The notes under the pieces are model-generated. The model did not search any database. It saw nothing but the letters and a program-made list of their open reading frames with translations, and had not been told where the DNA came from. Positions 8,400 to 16,768 of a DNA stretch of 64,000 nucleotides are shown piece by piece. The number at the start of each line of letters is the position of its first letter. Position 1 is the stretch's first letter. This stretch comes from Labilibaculum sp. Lineage in GTDB: Bacteria > Bacteroidota > Bacteroidia > Bacteroidales > Marinifilaceae. The DNA is taken from contig NZ_OY761461.1 in NCBI RefSeq assembly GCF_963664555.1, positions 496,001-560,000 on the forward strand. The letters run 5' to 3'. A program made the translations under genes and the position numbers.

Positions 8400-8969
8400 T
8401 TATAGAACCATATTGAAAATTTCTGAATGAGTAATTAAAAAACCTAGTAGAATAATAAAGGCTGAAGCCATAGCGCCTAATATTGATTGTCTTTGATTTC
8501 TGTATATGATAGATGCATATATAAGTATTCCTGCTAAAAAGAATACTAAATCAAAATAGTAGGAATACTTGAACCATGATATATCATATAGCAGTTCGTC
8601 TAATGAGCTTTTCGATTTGATTATATAATCATCATTAACTAAGAAGATAAGCAGATAAAATTTTAAGACTTCGTTTATGATTAAGCAATAAATAAACCAT
8701 TTGATGGCATTTTGAAAGGTTGTTATACAAGTTTTAAGGGATGTTAAATATAACATAGAAAATGAGGCTGTCAATAAAAGTAACAGTGTAATGTAAGAGA
8801 ACATTGAACCTGTTACTACACTAAGGTAGCTACTTAATCTCGTAATAGGACGCAATTCAAAAGGAACATATGAAATGATGAATTCAGATTTAAAGACTCC
8901 AAAAATTATTGATATTAATATGAATAATCCTAACCGCTTAAGGGTTGGGGTGAAGTTAGATATTGTCAT
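8400..8969 (-). CDS. Multi-spanning membrane protein, third membrane component of the peptide/SpoIIM operon
   Basis: A 189-residue hydrophobic protein with about five transmembrane segments (roughly 12-30, 48-74, 84-110, 133-155, 163-182). No catalytic motif is visible. The pattern of a polar N-terminus followed by closely packed helices with TTFQNAIKWFIYCLIINEVL is loosely like Yip1-type proteins, but I would not assign it. Its start overlaps the end of the SpoIIM-family gene by 4 bases (ATGA-type coupling), so the two are translated together. By context it may be part of an export, processing or immunity complex for the glycine-zipper peptide at the head of the operon; this is inference. 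Confidence 0.6.
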   Translation of the reverse strand: MTISNFTPTLKRLGLFILISIIFGVFKSEFIISYVPFELRPITRLSSYLSVVTGSMFSYITLLLLLTASFSMLYLTSLKTCITTFQNAIKWFIYCLIINEVLKFYLLIFLVNDDYIIKSKSSLDELLYDISWFKYSYYFDLVFFLAGILIYASIIYRNQRQSILGAMASAFIILLGFLITHSEIFNMVL

Positions 8970-9493
8970 GGTGTGTAGTTTTGTATTAAATAACTTTCAA
9001 TAACTGCTGCTATTATTAAAAAGGATAACGGTAAAGTAAATTCTTTCCAATGTGGTAGGCTAGGGAGGCTTTGATAAGTCATTAGTTTTTTATAAAAATA
9101 AAACCCTTTCATTCCAATTATCGCAAATAAAAAAAATGCAAGTATTTCTATGACCCCATGGTATATAAAGTATTCAATAAAATTAAAGAAATTTCCAGTG
9201 TTAAGATTTTTAGGTGTGATGAGACCTATGATTACCCCATTCCATATTAACACTAGGCATGACATTATTCCTCCTGTTAAATATCCAAGTATCGATAGGC
9301 AGAATGCTACAAGTAAGTTATTACTAAGAATATTAAAGAATGCTTCGAAATTGAAACTTTGAATTTCGATTAAAGTTTTTGGTGTTTGTATAGTTTGGGA
9401 GTCCACTGGTGTTGACAGTAATTCTCCTATAATAATGCCTATCGAAAATAAAGATAAGCACAGTGCTAAAGGCTTTAATTTATTTGCTTTCAT
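8966..9493 (-). CDS. SpoIIM / DUF95-family integral membrane protein
   Basis: A 175-residue protein with five hydrophobic segments and the marks of the SpoIIM (PF01944, formerly DUF95) family: NNL at 58-60, LGYLTGGIMSCL at 69-80, the NG of IWNGVIIGL at 85-86, and the strongly diagnostic HGVIE at 112-116. Members act as membrane scaffolds. In sporulating bacteria SpoIIM is part of the engulfment complex, and DUF95 proteins are a constant component of circular bacteriocin clusters such as enterocin AS-48. This organism is not a sporeformer, so the second type of role fits the neighbouring small Gly-rich peptide better. The start overlaps the upstream gene by 14 bp and the stop overlaps the downstream gene by 4 bp. 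Confidence 0.82.
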   Translation of the reverse strand: MKANKLKPLALCLSLFSIGIIIGELLSTPVDSQTIQTPKTLIEIQSFNFEAFFNILSNNLLVAFCLSILGYLTGGIMSCLVLIWNGVIIGLITPKNLNTGNFFNFIEYFIYHGVIEILAFFLFAIIGMKGFYFYKKLMTYQSLPSLPHWKEFTLPLSFLIIAAVIESYLIQNYTP

Positions 9494-10322
9494 TTATATT
9501 TGCAATTCTCTTTTTGTAAAGAGTGTAATTTCTGATTTCTTGAAAATTTCGTTGTTTGTTAAGGTATTGATAATACGACCTTAAGGCGTTGAGGAATTTG
9601 AGTTTGCCTGCGCGAGTTGCTATTTGAAGATCGATGTAAAGTAGTTTCTTTATAAAATAATCATTAGCAAGTATTCTATAAACGAAAACGACGTAAACAC
9701 CAAAAATCCCATAAAATATGTCGGGGAGATGTTCTAATGTTAACTGTGATACAATAGTATATGGGATAATTAGCAGGCTGGTAAAAAATAAAAGGGTCTT
9801 AGTGTTGTCATATTTGTTCATTAAAACTTTATGTGTGATTAAGAGAGATGCTGCTTCGTTGCCTATATTTTCAACTAGTTTCTCACTTATCAGGATACTA
9901 TTAAAAATAAGATTGTATTGTATGGTAGGTAAATGATTTTTAGTCATTTTAATCTTAATACTTTTATTAGGTATCAGGACCATAGAAGATATCGTGTTTT
10001 TGGTGTCTGGGTCGGAAACTAAAAATGCAATATTTAGAAGGAAATATCTAAGAGAACTGAAGTAGTAATAAATAGAGTAAAAAAGTAAGGTATTAGTTAT
10101 TAAGGCTATAAATGTTATTGTAGATTCAAACATTTTAAGACTTATAATTGTTAGATAATATAGCCCTATTTGACAGAGTAGGTCAATTAATGCATATTTT
10201 AGTTTTTTAGGATTTATGTCGTAGAAATATGAAAGTTTGTAGTTTTTTATAATATCTAGGATATAAAAAAAGATTGTTATCAAAAATCCTATGGCAATTG
10301 AAAGTATAAGTGTATGAGTCAT
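9480..10322 (-). CDS. Membrane protein with a degenerate M48/M56-like metallopeptidase domain
   Basis: A 280-residue protein with membrane segments at about 4-23, 43-62, 68-88, 178-196 and 202-219. Residues 138-172 (LIFNSILISEKLVENI then GNEAASLLITHKVLMNKY) align well with the M48/M56 segment that normally reads ...ISxGLLExLxxEELxAVLAHExxHI. The HExxH zinc motif has become H164-K-V-L-M168, losing the catalytic Glu and the second His. Residues 219-255 resemble the third-ligand region (ExEAD...A..G....L..AL) but lack the ligand glutamate. I therefore read it as a catalytically dead relative, possibly a chaperone or adaptor. It lies between the peptide gene and the SpoIIM gene, and overlaps the latter by 14 bp. 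The fold assignment is inference from motif spacing. Confidence 0.6.
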   Translation of the reverse strand: MTHTLILSIAIGFLITIFFYILDIIKNYKLSYFYDINPKKLKYALIDLLCQIGLYYLTIISLKMFESTITFIALITNTLLFYSIYYYFSSLRYFLLNIAFLVSDPDTKNTISSMVLIPNKSIKIKMTKNHLPTIQYNLIFNSILISEKLVENIGNEAASLLITHKVLMNKYDNTKTLLFFTSLLIIPYTIVSQLTLEHLPDIFYGIFGVYVVFVYRILANDYFIKKLLYIDLQIATRAGKLKFLNALRSYYQYLNKQRNFQEIRNYTLYKKRIANINESK

Positions 10323-10357
10323 TGTGATTGTTTATTTCTATGGTAAGTTTAATGATT

Positions 10358-10392
10358 GCGGTCTGCTATTGTTTTGCAAAATAGCAGACTGC
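10358..10392 (-). other. Strong hairpin between the peptide gene and the membrane-protein genes
   Basis: A 13-bp stem (10358-10370 with 10380-10392, one G-U pair) with a 9-nt loop lies 27 bp past the peptide stop codon. No T-run follows on the minus strand, so it is not a standard terminator. Its position suits an mRNA-stabilising or processing element that would keep the peptide message more abundant than the downstream membrane-protein message. Confidence 0.6.
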
Positions 10393-10418
10393 AGAAAAAA
10401 AATATGTATTTGTGAGGT

Positions 10419-10742
10419 TTAGGCTCCTCCAACATAAGATCCAACAATTTCTCCACCCCATACACCAAGAACAGTGCCCGCTGGTCCAAAAGCGCTACCA
10501 ATTGCTCCTCCGACCCAAGCTCCAATAGTTCCTCCGCCTGATGCACCAAGCATTCCGCCTACGACACCACCATATATTCCTCCGGCGGGCCCGTAACCTT
10601 CCTCTAATTGTTTACCTACGTAATAGCTTGCCAGATTTGATGTTGCTAATGTGTTGATCTTGTTAGAGTAGCAAGCTGTTCCTATGAAAATACTAAAGGA
10701 TAGCAAAAAAACGGTTAAAGGTTTTATGTCTTTTCTTTTCAT
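10419..10742 (-). CDS. Secreted glycine-zipper peptide, bacteriocin-like precursor
   Basis: A 107-residue precursor. Residues 1-24 are a positively charged start plus a hydrophobic stretch ending GTAC, which reads as a signal peptide and possibly a weak lipobox. Residues 25-49 are a polar linker. Residues 50-107 are a hydrophobic domain built of GxxxG and GG steps, including GYGPAGGIYGGVVGGMLGAS and GAWVGGAIGSAFGPAG, ending in GGA with no charge except one Glu. This is the composition of class II bacteriocins of the lactobin/thermophilin kind and of small pore-forming or circular peptides, at the usual mature size of about 55-70 residues. A glycine-zipper envelope protein (Rick_17kDa/OmpA-linker type) is the main alternative. 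It heads the operon with the SpoIIM-family gene. Confidence 0.65.
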   Translation of the reverse strand: MKRKDIKPLTVFLLSFSIFIGTACYSNKINTLATSNLASYYVGKQLEEGYGPAGGIYGGVVGGMLGASGGGTIGAWVGGAIGSAFGPAGTVLGVWGGEIVGSYVGGA

Positions 10743-10860
10743 TTTACAAAATTTAAGTGTTAATAATTAATTTACATTAATTTTGCCCTTGTCTCCTCGA
10801 ACGAGATTTTTGGACTTTGAGTTTGGGTATGCGCATATTGATAAACTTGAGAACCAAGTT

Positions 10861-10892
10861 AAAAAAACTCACCGCCACTATTCGGCGGTGAG
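10861..10892 (-). terminator. Intrinsic terminator of the small HTH gene
   Basis: A 9-bp perfect GC-rich stem CTCACCGCC/GGCGGTGAG (10868-10876 and 10884-10892), 7-nt loop, is followed on the minus strand by seven T residues. It separates the HTH transcript from the peptide operon downstream. Confidence 0.88.
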
Positions 10893-10903
10893 CTTATTTG
10901 TAA

Positions 10904-11101
10904 TTAATCTATTATGTAGGATTGTTTTGTGCGGCAGTAGCTAATGGGGTAATTGTTTTCTTTTAAGGTTTTTATCAGTCTGGAAAGACTGCGTTCCGAA
11001 ATATTTAACCGTTGTGCTAATTCTGTCGGGTTGCCTGTTTTACCAGTGTTTATTAGTTCTTTAATATACTCCGTTTTCTCAAGAAAGTCTAAGTGTGTCA
11101 T
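10904..11101 (-). CDS. Small helix-turn-helix protein (HTH_11-like)
   Basis: A 65-residue protein that is almost entirely one winged-helix DNA-binding domain: a first helix (FLEKTEYIKELINTGKTG), the turn and recognition helix NPTELAQRLNISERSLSRLI, then a short wing ending YCRTKQSYIID. It has no sensor or oligomerisation domain, so it may act as a dimer through the HTH itself or as an anti-regulator. It is the gene directly upstream of the glycine-zipper peptide, on the same strand but behind its own terminator, which makes it a candidate local regulator. That link is positional only. Confidence 0.7.
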   Translation of the reverse strand: MTHLDFLEKTEYIKELINTGKTGNPTELAQRLNISERSLSRLIKTLKENNYPISYCRTKQSYIID

Positions 11102-11667
11102 GTGTTAAAATATTAATTGGCTGTTTGTGATTTACCCATTAGTTCCTGTAATGTTAAAAAAGTAACCCTGTCGGGTGTTAAATATTGTTAAGTTTTAAGT
11201 TGAGGATGTAAAATAAACTCTGTATTACTTATGTTTGTTGGCTTACCGTTTTGTTTGTGAAGAGAAAAAAATACTGGATTTAATTTATGTAAGGCATTTT
11301 GTTGCTGTTCTTAATTTGTGCTAAATGCAAAATTGCAGCGTGTAATTCGAAATAAAAAAGCAGTGTTGAAAAGCATTGGAAAAACTTCTTTAAGTAAACG
11401 TATCCTTTCCATTCAAATTACGTTAATAAATAAAAGGACTTCTAGGTATTTTATTCGCTTCAATTAAAAAGATATCTAAATACTTTATTATATTTGCATG
11501 AAATTTCATTGGGGCATGCAATTGTGAGTTAGCTGAATGGTTTTGATTTTTTCTGCGAAAATGAAGCTCTTGACTTCTTCCCCATTAATTTAAAATATTG
11601 AATTCTTTTAAGGAAATGCAAAGAATCTTATTCGATTTTGAAGCTTTCTACCTGATACTTAAACAAC
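11102..11667. promoter_or_regulatory. 566-bp intergenic region upstream of suf
   Basis: No gene is visible. This divergent spacer must carry the promoters of the HTH gene (minus) and of sufB (plus). The only clear box is TATATTTG at 11489-11496, a perfect match to the -7 consensus TAnnTTTG, 171 bp before the sufB ATG. I could not find a TTTG -33 partner at 19-21 nt. The sequence is AT-rich, and I see no riboswitch or small RNA structure that I can name. Confidence 0.35.
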
Positions 11668-13119
11668 ATGGCAAAAGAAGAACAAGATAAAATATTAGAT
11701 GAGGTAACGCAAAGCGATTATAAATACGGCTTTGTTACCGACATTGAAAATGATGATATAGGCAAAGGTCTTAGCGAGGATGTTATTCGAATGATATCTG
11801 CTAAAAAAAACGAGCCGGAATTTATGCTTGAATTTAGATTGAAAGCGTATCGTCATTGGCTGACTATGAAAATGCCGGAATGGGCCTACTTAAAGATTCC
11901 TCCGATTGATTATCAGGATATCATTTACTACTCGGCACCAAAACAAAAAGCGAAACTGGAGAGCATGGATGATGTAGATCCTGAAATTCGTGCCACTTTC
12001 GATAAGCTTGGGATTCCTTTGGATGAACAAAAACTGTTGTCGAATGTTGCAGTTGATGTGGTGATGGATTCATCGTCGGTAAAAACGACATTTAAACAAG
12101 CTTTGGCTGAAAAAGGGGTTATTTTCTGTTCGTTTAGTGATGCAGTTCAGGAACATCCCGATTTAATTCAGGAATATATGGGAACGGTTGTTCCAATTCA
12201 GGATAACTTTTTTGCAGCCCTTAACTCAGCGGTATTCTCCGATGGATCATTTGTTTACATCCCGAAAGGGGTTCGCTGTCCAATGGAGCTGTCTACCTAT
12301 TTCCGTATCAATGCTGAAAATACAGGGCAGTTCGAGCGTACATTAATCGTGTGTGAGGAGGAGAGCTACGTAAGTTATTTGGAAGGATGTACGGCACCCA
12401 TGCGTGACGAAAATCAGCTGCATGCAGCTATCGTCGAAATTATTGTGAAGGATAATGCAGAGGTGAAATACTCTACGGTTCAAAACTGGTATCCGGGGAA
12501 TAAAGACGGACTGGGTGGTATTTACAATTTTGTGACTAAACGGGGTATTTGCGAAGGTAAAAATGCAAAGTTAATGTGGGCTCAGGTGGAGACCGGATCG
12601 GCAGTTACCTGGAAATATCCTTCTACTATATTAAAGGGTGATGGCTCGTCGAGTGAGTTTTATTCGGTAGCAGTAACTAATAATCATCAGCAGGCTGATA
12701 CCGGATCAAAAATGATTCACATTGGTAACAATACCAAAAGTACAATCATATCAAAAGGAATATCAGCAGGAAAAAGCAGCAACTCCTACCGTGGATTGGT
12801 TAAGGTAACCAAGAATTGTGAAGGAGCTCGTAACTTTTCTCAATGTGATTCATTACTTTTAGGAGATAAATGTGGAGCACATACTTTCCCATATCTCGAA
12901 ATTGGCAATAAATCGGCTAAGGTAGAACACGAAGCGACTACTTCTAAAATTGGTGAAGATCAAATTTTCTACTGCAATCAGCGGGGGATTTCTACCGAGG
13001 ATGCTATTGGTTTAATTGTTAATGGCTATGCCAAAGAGGTAATCAACAAAATGCCTATGGAATTTGCTGTAGAAGCTCAAAAGCTTCTGGCGATCAGTTT
13101 GGAAGGATCCGTAGGTTAA
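11668..13119 (+). CDS. sufB: Fe-S cluster assembly scaffold protein SufB
   Basis: SufB is the scaffold subunit of the SufBCD complex on which nascent iron-sulfur clusters form. The 483-residue protein has the N-terminal helical part ([16 protein letters not shown]) and the right-handed beta-helix core, with [20 protein letters not shown] in the middle. The conserved C-terminal cysteine region [20 protein letters not shown] carries the cysteines that accept sulfur and hold the cluster, followed by the EHEATTSKI motif. Length is typical (about 470-495). It is the first gene of the sufB-C-D-S-E-DUF59 operon. Confidence 0.97.
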   Translation: MAKEEQDKILDEVTQSDYKYGFVTDIENDDIGKGLSEDVIRMISAKKNEPEFMLEFRLKAYRHWLTMKMPEWAYLKIPPIDYQDIIYYSAPKQKAKLESMDDVDPEIRATFDKLGIPLDEQKLLSNVAVDVVMDSSSVKTTFKQALAEKGVIFCSFSDAVQEHPDLIQEYMGTVVPIQDNFFAALNSAVFSDGSFVYIPKGVRCPMELSTYFRINAENTGQFERTLIVCEEESYVSYLEGCTAPMRDENQLHAAIVEIIVKDNAEVKYSTVQNWYPGNKDGLGGIYNFVTKRGICEGKNAKLMWAQVETGSAVTWKYPSTILKGDGSSSEFYSVAVTNNHQQADTGSKMIHIGNNTKSTIISKGISAGKSSNSYRGLVKVTKNCEGARNFSQCDSLLLGDKCGAHTFPYLEIGNKSAKVEHEATTSKIGEDQIFYCNQRGISTEDAIGLIVNGYAKEVINKMPMEFAVEAQKLLAISLEGSVG

Positions 13120-13172
13120 TAAATATAAAATAAGTAGAACCCAACGCATAACTGCGACAAAATAGAAGTGAA

Positions 13173-13925
13173 ATGTTAAGTATTAAAAATTTACACGTTT
13201 CCATTGATGGAAAAGAAATCTTAAAAGGAATTAATCTTGAGATTAAGCCTGGAGAAGTTCATGCTATTATGGGACCTAATGGTGCTGGTAAAAGTACTTT
13301 AGCTTCAGTATTGGCAGGAAGAGATTTGTATGAAGTAACCGAAGGTGAAATTACATTTCAAGGAAAAAACTTGTTGGATATGGCGCCGGAAGATCGTGCT
13401 AAAGAAGGAATTTTCTTGGGTTTTCAATACCCAATAGAAATCCCTGGAGTTTCCACGGTTAATTTCATGAAAACTGCGGTCAACGAACACCGCAAACACA
13501 AAGGATTGGATCCGTTAACGGCATCTGATTTTTTAAAGTTGATGCGCGATAAAAAAGCATTGGTTGAAATCGACTCAAAACTGACAAATCGTTCTGTAAA
13601 CGAGGGCTTTTCAGGTGGAGAGAAGAAAAAAAATGAGATTTTTCAAATGGCGATGCTGGAACCTAAATTGGCGGTTTTAGATGAAACCGATTCAGGATTG
13701 GATATTGATGCTCTGCGAGTTGTTGCAAATGGGGTGAATAAATTGAAAACAGCCGATAATTCAACAATTGTGATCACTCACTACCAACGTTTGTTGGATT
13801 ATATTGTACCGGATGTAGTTCATGTTTTGTTTAACGGTCGAATTGTTAAAACTGCCGGCAAAGAGCTTGCTCTGGAGCTGGAAGAAAAAGGATACGACTG
13901 GATTAAGGAAGAAAACGGAAAATAG
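13173..13925 (+). CDS. sufC: Fe-S cluster assembly ATPase SufC
   Basis: SufC is the ABC-type ATPase that drives shape changes in SufB-SufD. All the nucleotide-binding elements are in the 250 residues: Walker A GPNGAGKST at about 34-42, the Q-loop in LGFQYPIEIPG, the SufC-type signature SGGEKKKNE at about 148-156, Walker B LAVLDETDSGLD (with D rather than the usual E-P pair, normal for SufC), and the H-loop ITHYQRLL. It sits 53 bp after sufB. Confidence 0.97.
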   Translation: MLSIKNLHVSIDGKEILKGINLEIKPGEVHAIMGPNGAGKSTLASVLAGRDLYEVTEGEITFQGKNLLDMAPEDRAKEGIFLGFQYPIEIPGVSTVNFMKTAVNEHRKHKGLDPLTASDFLKLMRDKKALVEIDSKLTNRSVNEGFSGGEKKKNEIFQMAMLEPKLAVLDETDSGLDIDALRVVANGVNKLKTADNSTIVITHYQRLLDYIVPDVVHVLFNGRIVKTAGKELALELEEKGYDWIKEENGK

Positions 13926-13949
13926 TTGAGCAGAGTGGAGGTATAGGGA

Positions 13950-14006
13950 ATTGGATTTATCTCATTTCTCAAATCTCAAATCTCAGATCTAATATCTAAA
14001 AAAAAC
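13950..14006 (+). repeat. Intergenic ATCTCA/ATCTAA-rich element before sufD
   Basis: Directly before the sufD start lies a run of short near-repeats of the form TCTCAAATCTCAAATCTCAG followed by ATCTAATATCTAAA. A related run (AAATCTCATATCTAAAATCT) lies just before sufE at about 16744-16763, in both cases after a GGGAAT tract. Nothing else in the operon has it. Confidence 0.55.
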
Positions 14007-15368
14007 ATGGCCGACATAAATACAATAAATAAGGATTTCGCTGATCTGTTCGAACAAGGCAAAGAATTGCTTTCGAATGGTTCTTCTGCTTGCATGAATG
14101 AGGCTCGTGGAAAAGCTTTCGTTCAGTTTCAGAAATTAGGCGTTCCTACTCGTGCCAACGAGAATTACAAATACACCAACCTAATACCAGCATTCGATCA
14201 TCCGTATAATGTGAATCTTCGCTATATGGAAGTGGATGTTGACCTGAATGATATCTTTCAGTGCGATGTTCCTGAGTTGGATACCAATATGGTATTGCTA
14301 ACGAATGGATGGTTTTATGGCAACAATAAAGTGCTTACCGAATTGCCCGAAGGAGTTATCGTTTGTGGTATTCAGGAGGCAGCACAAAAATATCCTGATA
14401 TTTTTAATGCACATTACGGCAAGTATGCCAAGCCCGAAGAGGATGGCATTGTAGCATTAAACACAGCTTTGGCAAAAGATGGTTTATTCATTTATGTGCC
14501 CAAAGGTGTTGTGATTGAAAGAGCAATTCAAGTGGTGAATCTTTTGAGATCTGATCGCGATTTAATGGCAACTCAACGTAATTTGTTTGTGATTGAAGAG
14601 AATGCTCAGGCTAAAATTATTGTTTGTGATCATACTTTAACACATCATAAATACCTAAGCAATTCTGTTACAGAGGTAAATGTTGCATCAAATGCCGTGT
14701 TTGATTTGTATACCTTGCAAAATCAGCATTTAAATTCTGTTATTCTGAATTCAACATTTATTCGTCAGGATAAGAATTCAAATGTGCTGACCAATACCAT
14801 TTCTCTTTACGGAGGAACCATTCGCAACAATCATCATGTATTGTTGGATGGCGAGCATTGTGAAAACAATACTTACGGAATGTATTTGATGGACAACAAA
14901 CAGCATGTTGATAATTTTACATCGATAGATCATTCAAAACCGAATTGCTTAAGCAACGAGCATTTCAAAGGAGTTATGGATGGCGAAGCAACGGCAGCAT
15001 TTTCAGGGCGGATCTATGTTCGTCGTGATGCTCAAAAAACATTGGCTTATCAGTCAAATAACAATCTGTTGTTGAGCGATGACGCTCAAATCAATACAAA
15101 ACCTCAGTTGATTATTGATGCTGATGATGTGAAATGTAGTCATGGAGCCACAGTTGGTCAGATGGATGAAGATGCATTGTTCTATCTTCGTGCAAGAGGA
15201 ATTGATGAAAAAGAAGCCCGTCAGATGTTGATGTTTGCTTTTGCTCACGAAATAATTGAAAAAATTAGAGTTGAACCGCTTAAGGATCGAATTGATGCAT
15301 TGGTTGATACAAGATTGAGAGGTGAAATATCAAAATGCAATACATGTGCGATTGCCTGCAAAAATTAG
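14007..15368 (+). CDS. sufD: Fe-S cluster assembly protein SufD
   Basis: SufD is the SufB paralogue that completes the SufB-SufC2-SufD scaffold and helps iron entry. The 453-residue protein has a helical N-terminus, the beta-helix core (IRNNHHVLLDGEHCENNTYG), and the C-terminal SufB/D signature with KCSHGATVGQMDEDALFYLR, containing the family histidine. It ends in CNTCAIACKN, a cysteine-rich tail that I note without assigning a role. The start at 14007 follows the repeat element and gives the usual MADI-type beginning. It follows sufC by about 80 bp. Confidence 0.96.
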   Translation: MADINTINKDFADLFEQGKELLSNGSSACMNEARGKAFVQFQKLGVPTRANENYKYTNLIPAFDHPYNVNLRYMEVDVDLNDIFQCDVPELDTNMVLLTNGWFYGNNKVLTELPEGVIVCGIQEAAQKYPDIFNAHYGKYAKPEEDGIVALNTALAKDGLFIYVPKGVVIERAIQVVNLLRSDRDLMATQRNLFVIEENAQAKIIVCDHTLTHHKYLSNSVTEVNVASNAVFDLYTLQNQHLNSVILNSTFIRQDKNSNVLTNTISLYGGTIRNNHHVLLDGEHCENNTYGMYLMDNKQHVDNFTSIDHSKPNCLSNEHFKGVMDGEATAAFSGRIYVRRDAQKTLAYQSNNNLLLSDDAQINTKPQLIIDADDVKCSHGATVGQMDEDALFYLRARGIDEKEARQMLMFAFAHEIIEKIRVEPLKDRIDALVDTRLRGEISKCNTCAIACKN

Positions 15369-15409
15369 ATTAATTAATTTTGGTACGATGTACTTGATTC
15401 TCTTATAGA

Positions 15410-16636
15410 ATGACAATAGATATTAATAAAATACGTAAAGATTTTCCCATTCTTGGGGAATTGATTTACGGCAAGCCTCTTGTTTACTTTGATAATGCGG
15501 CAACAACTCAAAAGCCTCGTCAGGTAATTGATAAGTTGACCGAGTATTATTACAGGTACAATTCCAATATTCACCGTGGTGTTCATTACCTGAGCAACAA
15601 ATCCACCGATGGAAATGAGAATGCAAGAATAATTGTACAGAATTTCATCAATGCAAAACATTCGCATGAAGTAATTTTCACCAGCGGAGCCACCGAATCA
15701 ATTAATCTGGTTGCCAATTCATTTGGCGATCGATTTATCTCGGAAGGCGATGAGATGATTGTTTCTGAATTGGAACATCACTCCAATATTGTGCCCTGGC
15801 AACTAATTTGTGAACGGAAAAAAGCAACTTTAAAAGTATTGCCTTTTAACGATCAAGGGGAATTGATGATAGAGAAATTGGATGATTTAATTACGGATCG
15901 TACAAAAATTATTGCGGTAAATCACATCTCCAATTCATTGGGAACCATTAATCCGATCCGTAAAATAATCGGGATTGCGCATGCTAAAAATGTTCGTGTT
16001 TTAATTGATGCCGCTCAATCGGTTCAGCACAAAAAAATCGATGTTCAGGATTTGGATGTGGATTTTCTGGTGTTCTCCGGACATAAAATTTACGGACCAA
16101 CCGGAATTGGTGTTTTATACGGCAAGGAAGAATTGCTGAATGAAATGTCACCTTGGAAAGGTGGAGGTGAAATGATTCAGGAAGTTACTTTCGAAAAAAC
16201 AACCTACAACGAACTACCTTATAAATTCGAAGCTGGAACGCCAAATTATATCGATGCAATCGGATTGGGTGCTGCAATTGAATATGTGGAGAGTATTGGA
16301 ATTGAAAATATCGATGACTACGAACAGGAACTGTTGACATACGCAACTGAAAAGTTACTTTCAATAGATGGTTTACGAATTTATGGAACTGCAGCTAAAA
16401 AAACTTCCGTAATTTCATTTTTGGTGGAAGGAATTCATTTCTATGATATGGGAATGCTGCTCGACCAAATGGGAATTGCAGTAAGAACCGGCACACATTG
16501 CACCGAGCCGGTAATGCAGCATTTTGGAATCGACGGGACAGTTCGGGCTTCATTTTCCTTTTACAATACAAAGGAAGAAATAGATGTACTTTGTAATGGC
16601 ATTTTGAAAGTTTGCAAAATGTTTGCAGTAAAATAG
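15410..16636 (+). CDS. sufS: Cysteine desulfurase SufS
   Basis: SufS is the PLP-dependent enzyme that takes sulfur from L-cysteine and hands it to SufE as a persulfide. The 408-residue group II desulfurase shows YFDNAATTQKP at about 27-36, the TSGATESINLV phosphate-binding loop at 91-101, the lysine for PLP at K226 in VFSGHKIYGPTGIG, and the active-site cysteine C364 in RTGTHCTEPVMQ. Length is standard. It starts 41 bp after sufD. Confidence 0.97.
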   Translation: MTIDINKIRKDFPILGELIYGKPLVYFDNAATTQKPRQVIDKLTEYYYRYNSNIHRGVHYLSNKSTDGNENARIIVQNFINAKHSHEVIFTSGATESINLVANSFGDRFISEGDEMIVSELEHHSNIVPWQLICERKKATLKVLPFNDQGELMIEKLDDLITDRTKIIAVNHISNSLGTINPIRKIIGIAHAKNVRVLIDAAQSVQHKKIDVQDLDVDFLVFSGHKIYGPTGIGVLYGKEELLNEMSPWKGGGEMIQEVTFEKTTYNELPYKFEAGTPNYIDAIGLGAAIEYVESIGIENIDDYEQELLTYATEKLLSIDGLRIYGTAAKKTSVISFLVEGIHFYDMGMLLDQMGIAVRTGTHCTEPVMQHFGIDGTVRASFSFYNTKEEIDVLCNGILKVCKMFAVK

Positions 16637-16768
16637 TCCGTGGGTTAGATTTTCACAGATAGAAAATTATTGTAACTTTCGGCTGAAAAAATATAAATTA
16701 GATACGTTCGCAGATTTGTAATAGGGAATCTTTTCTCTGATTTAAATCTCATATCTAAAATCTATAGT

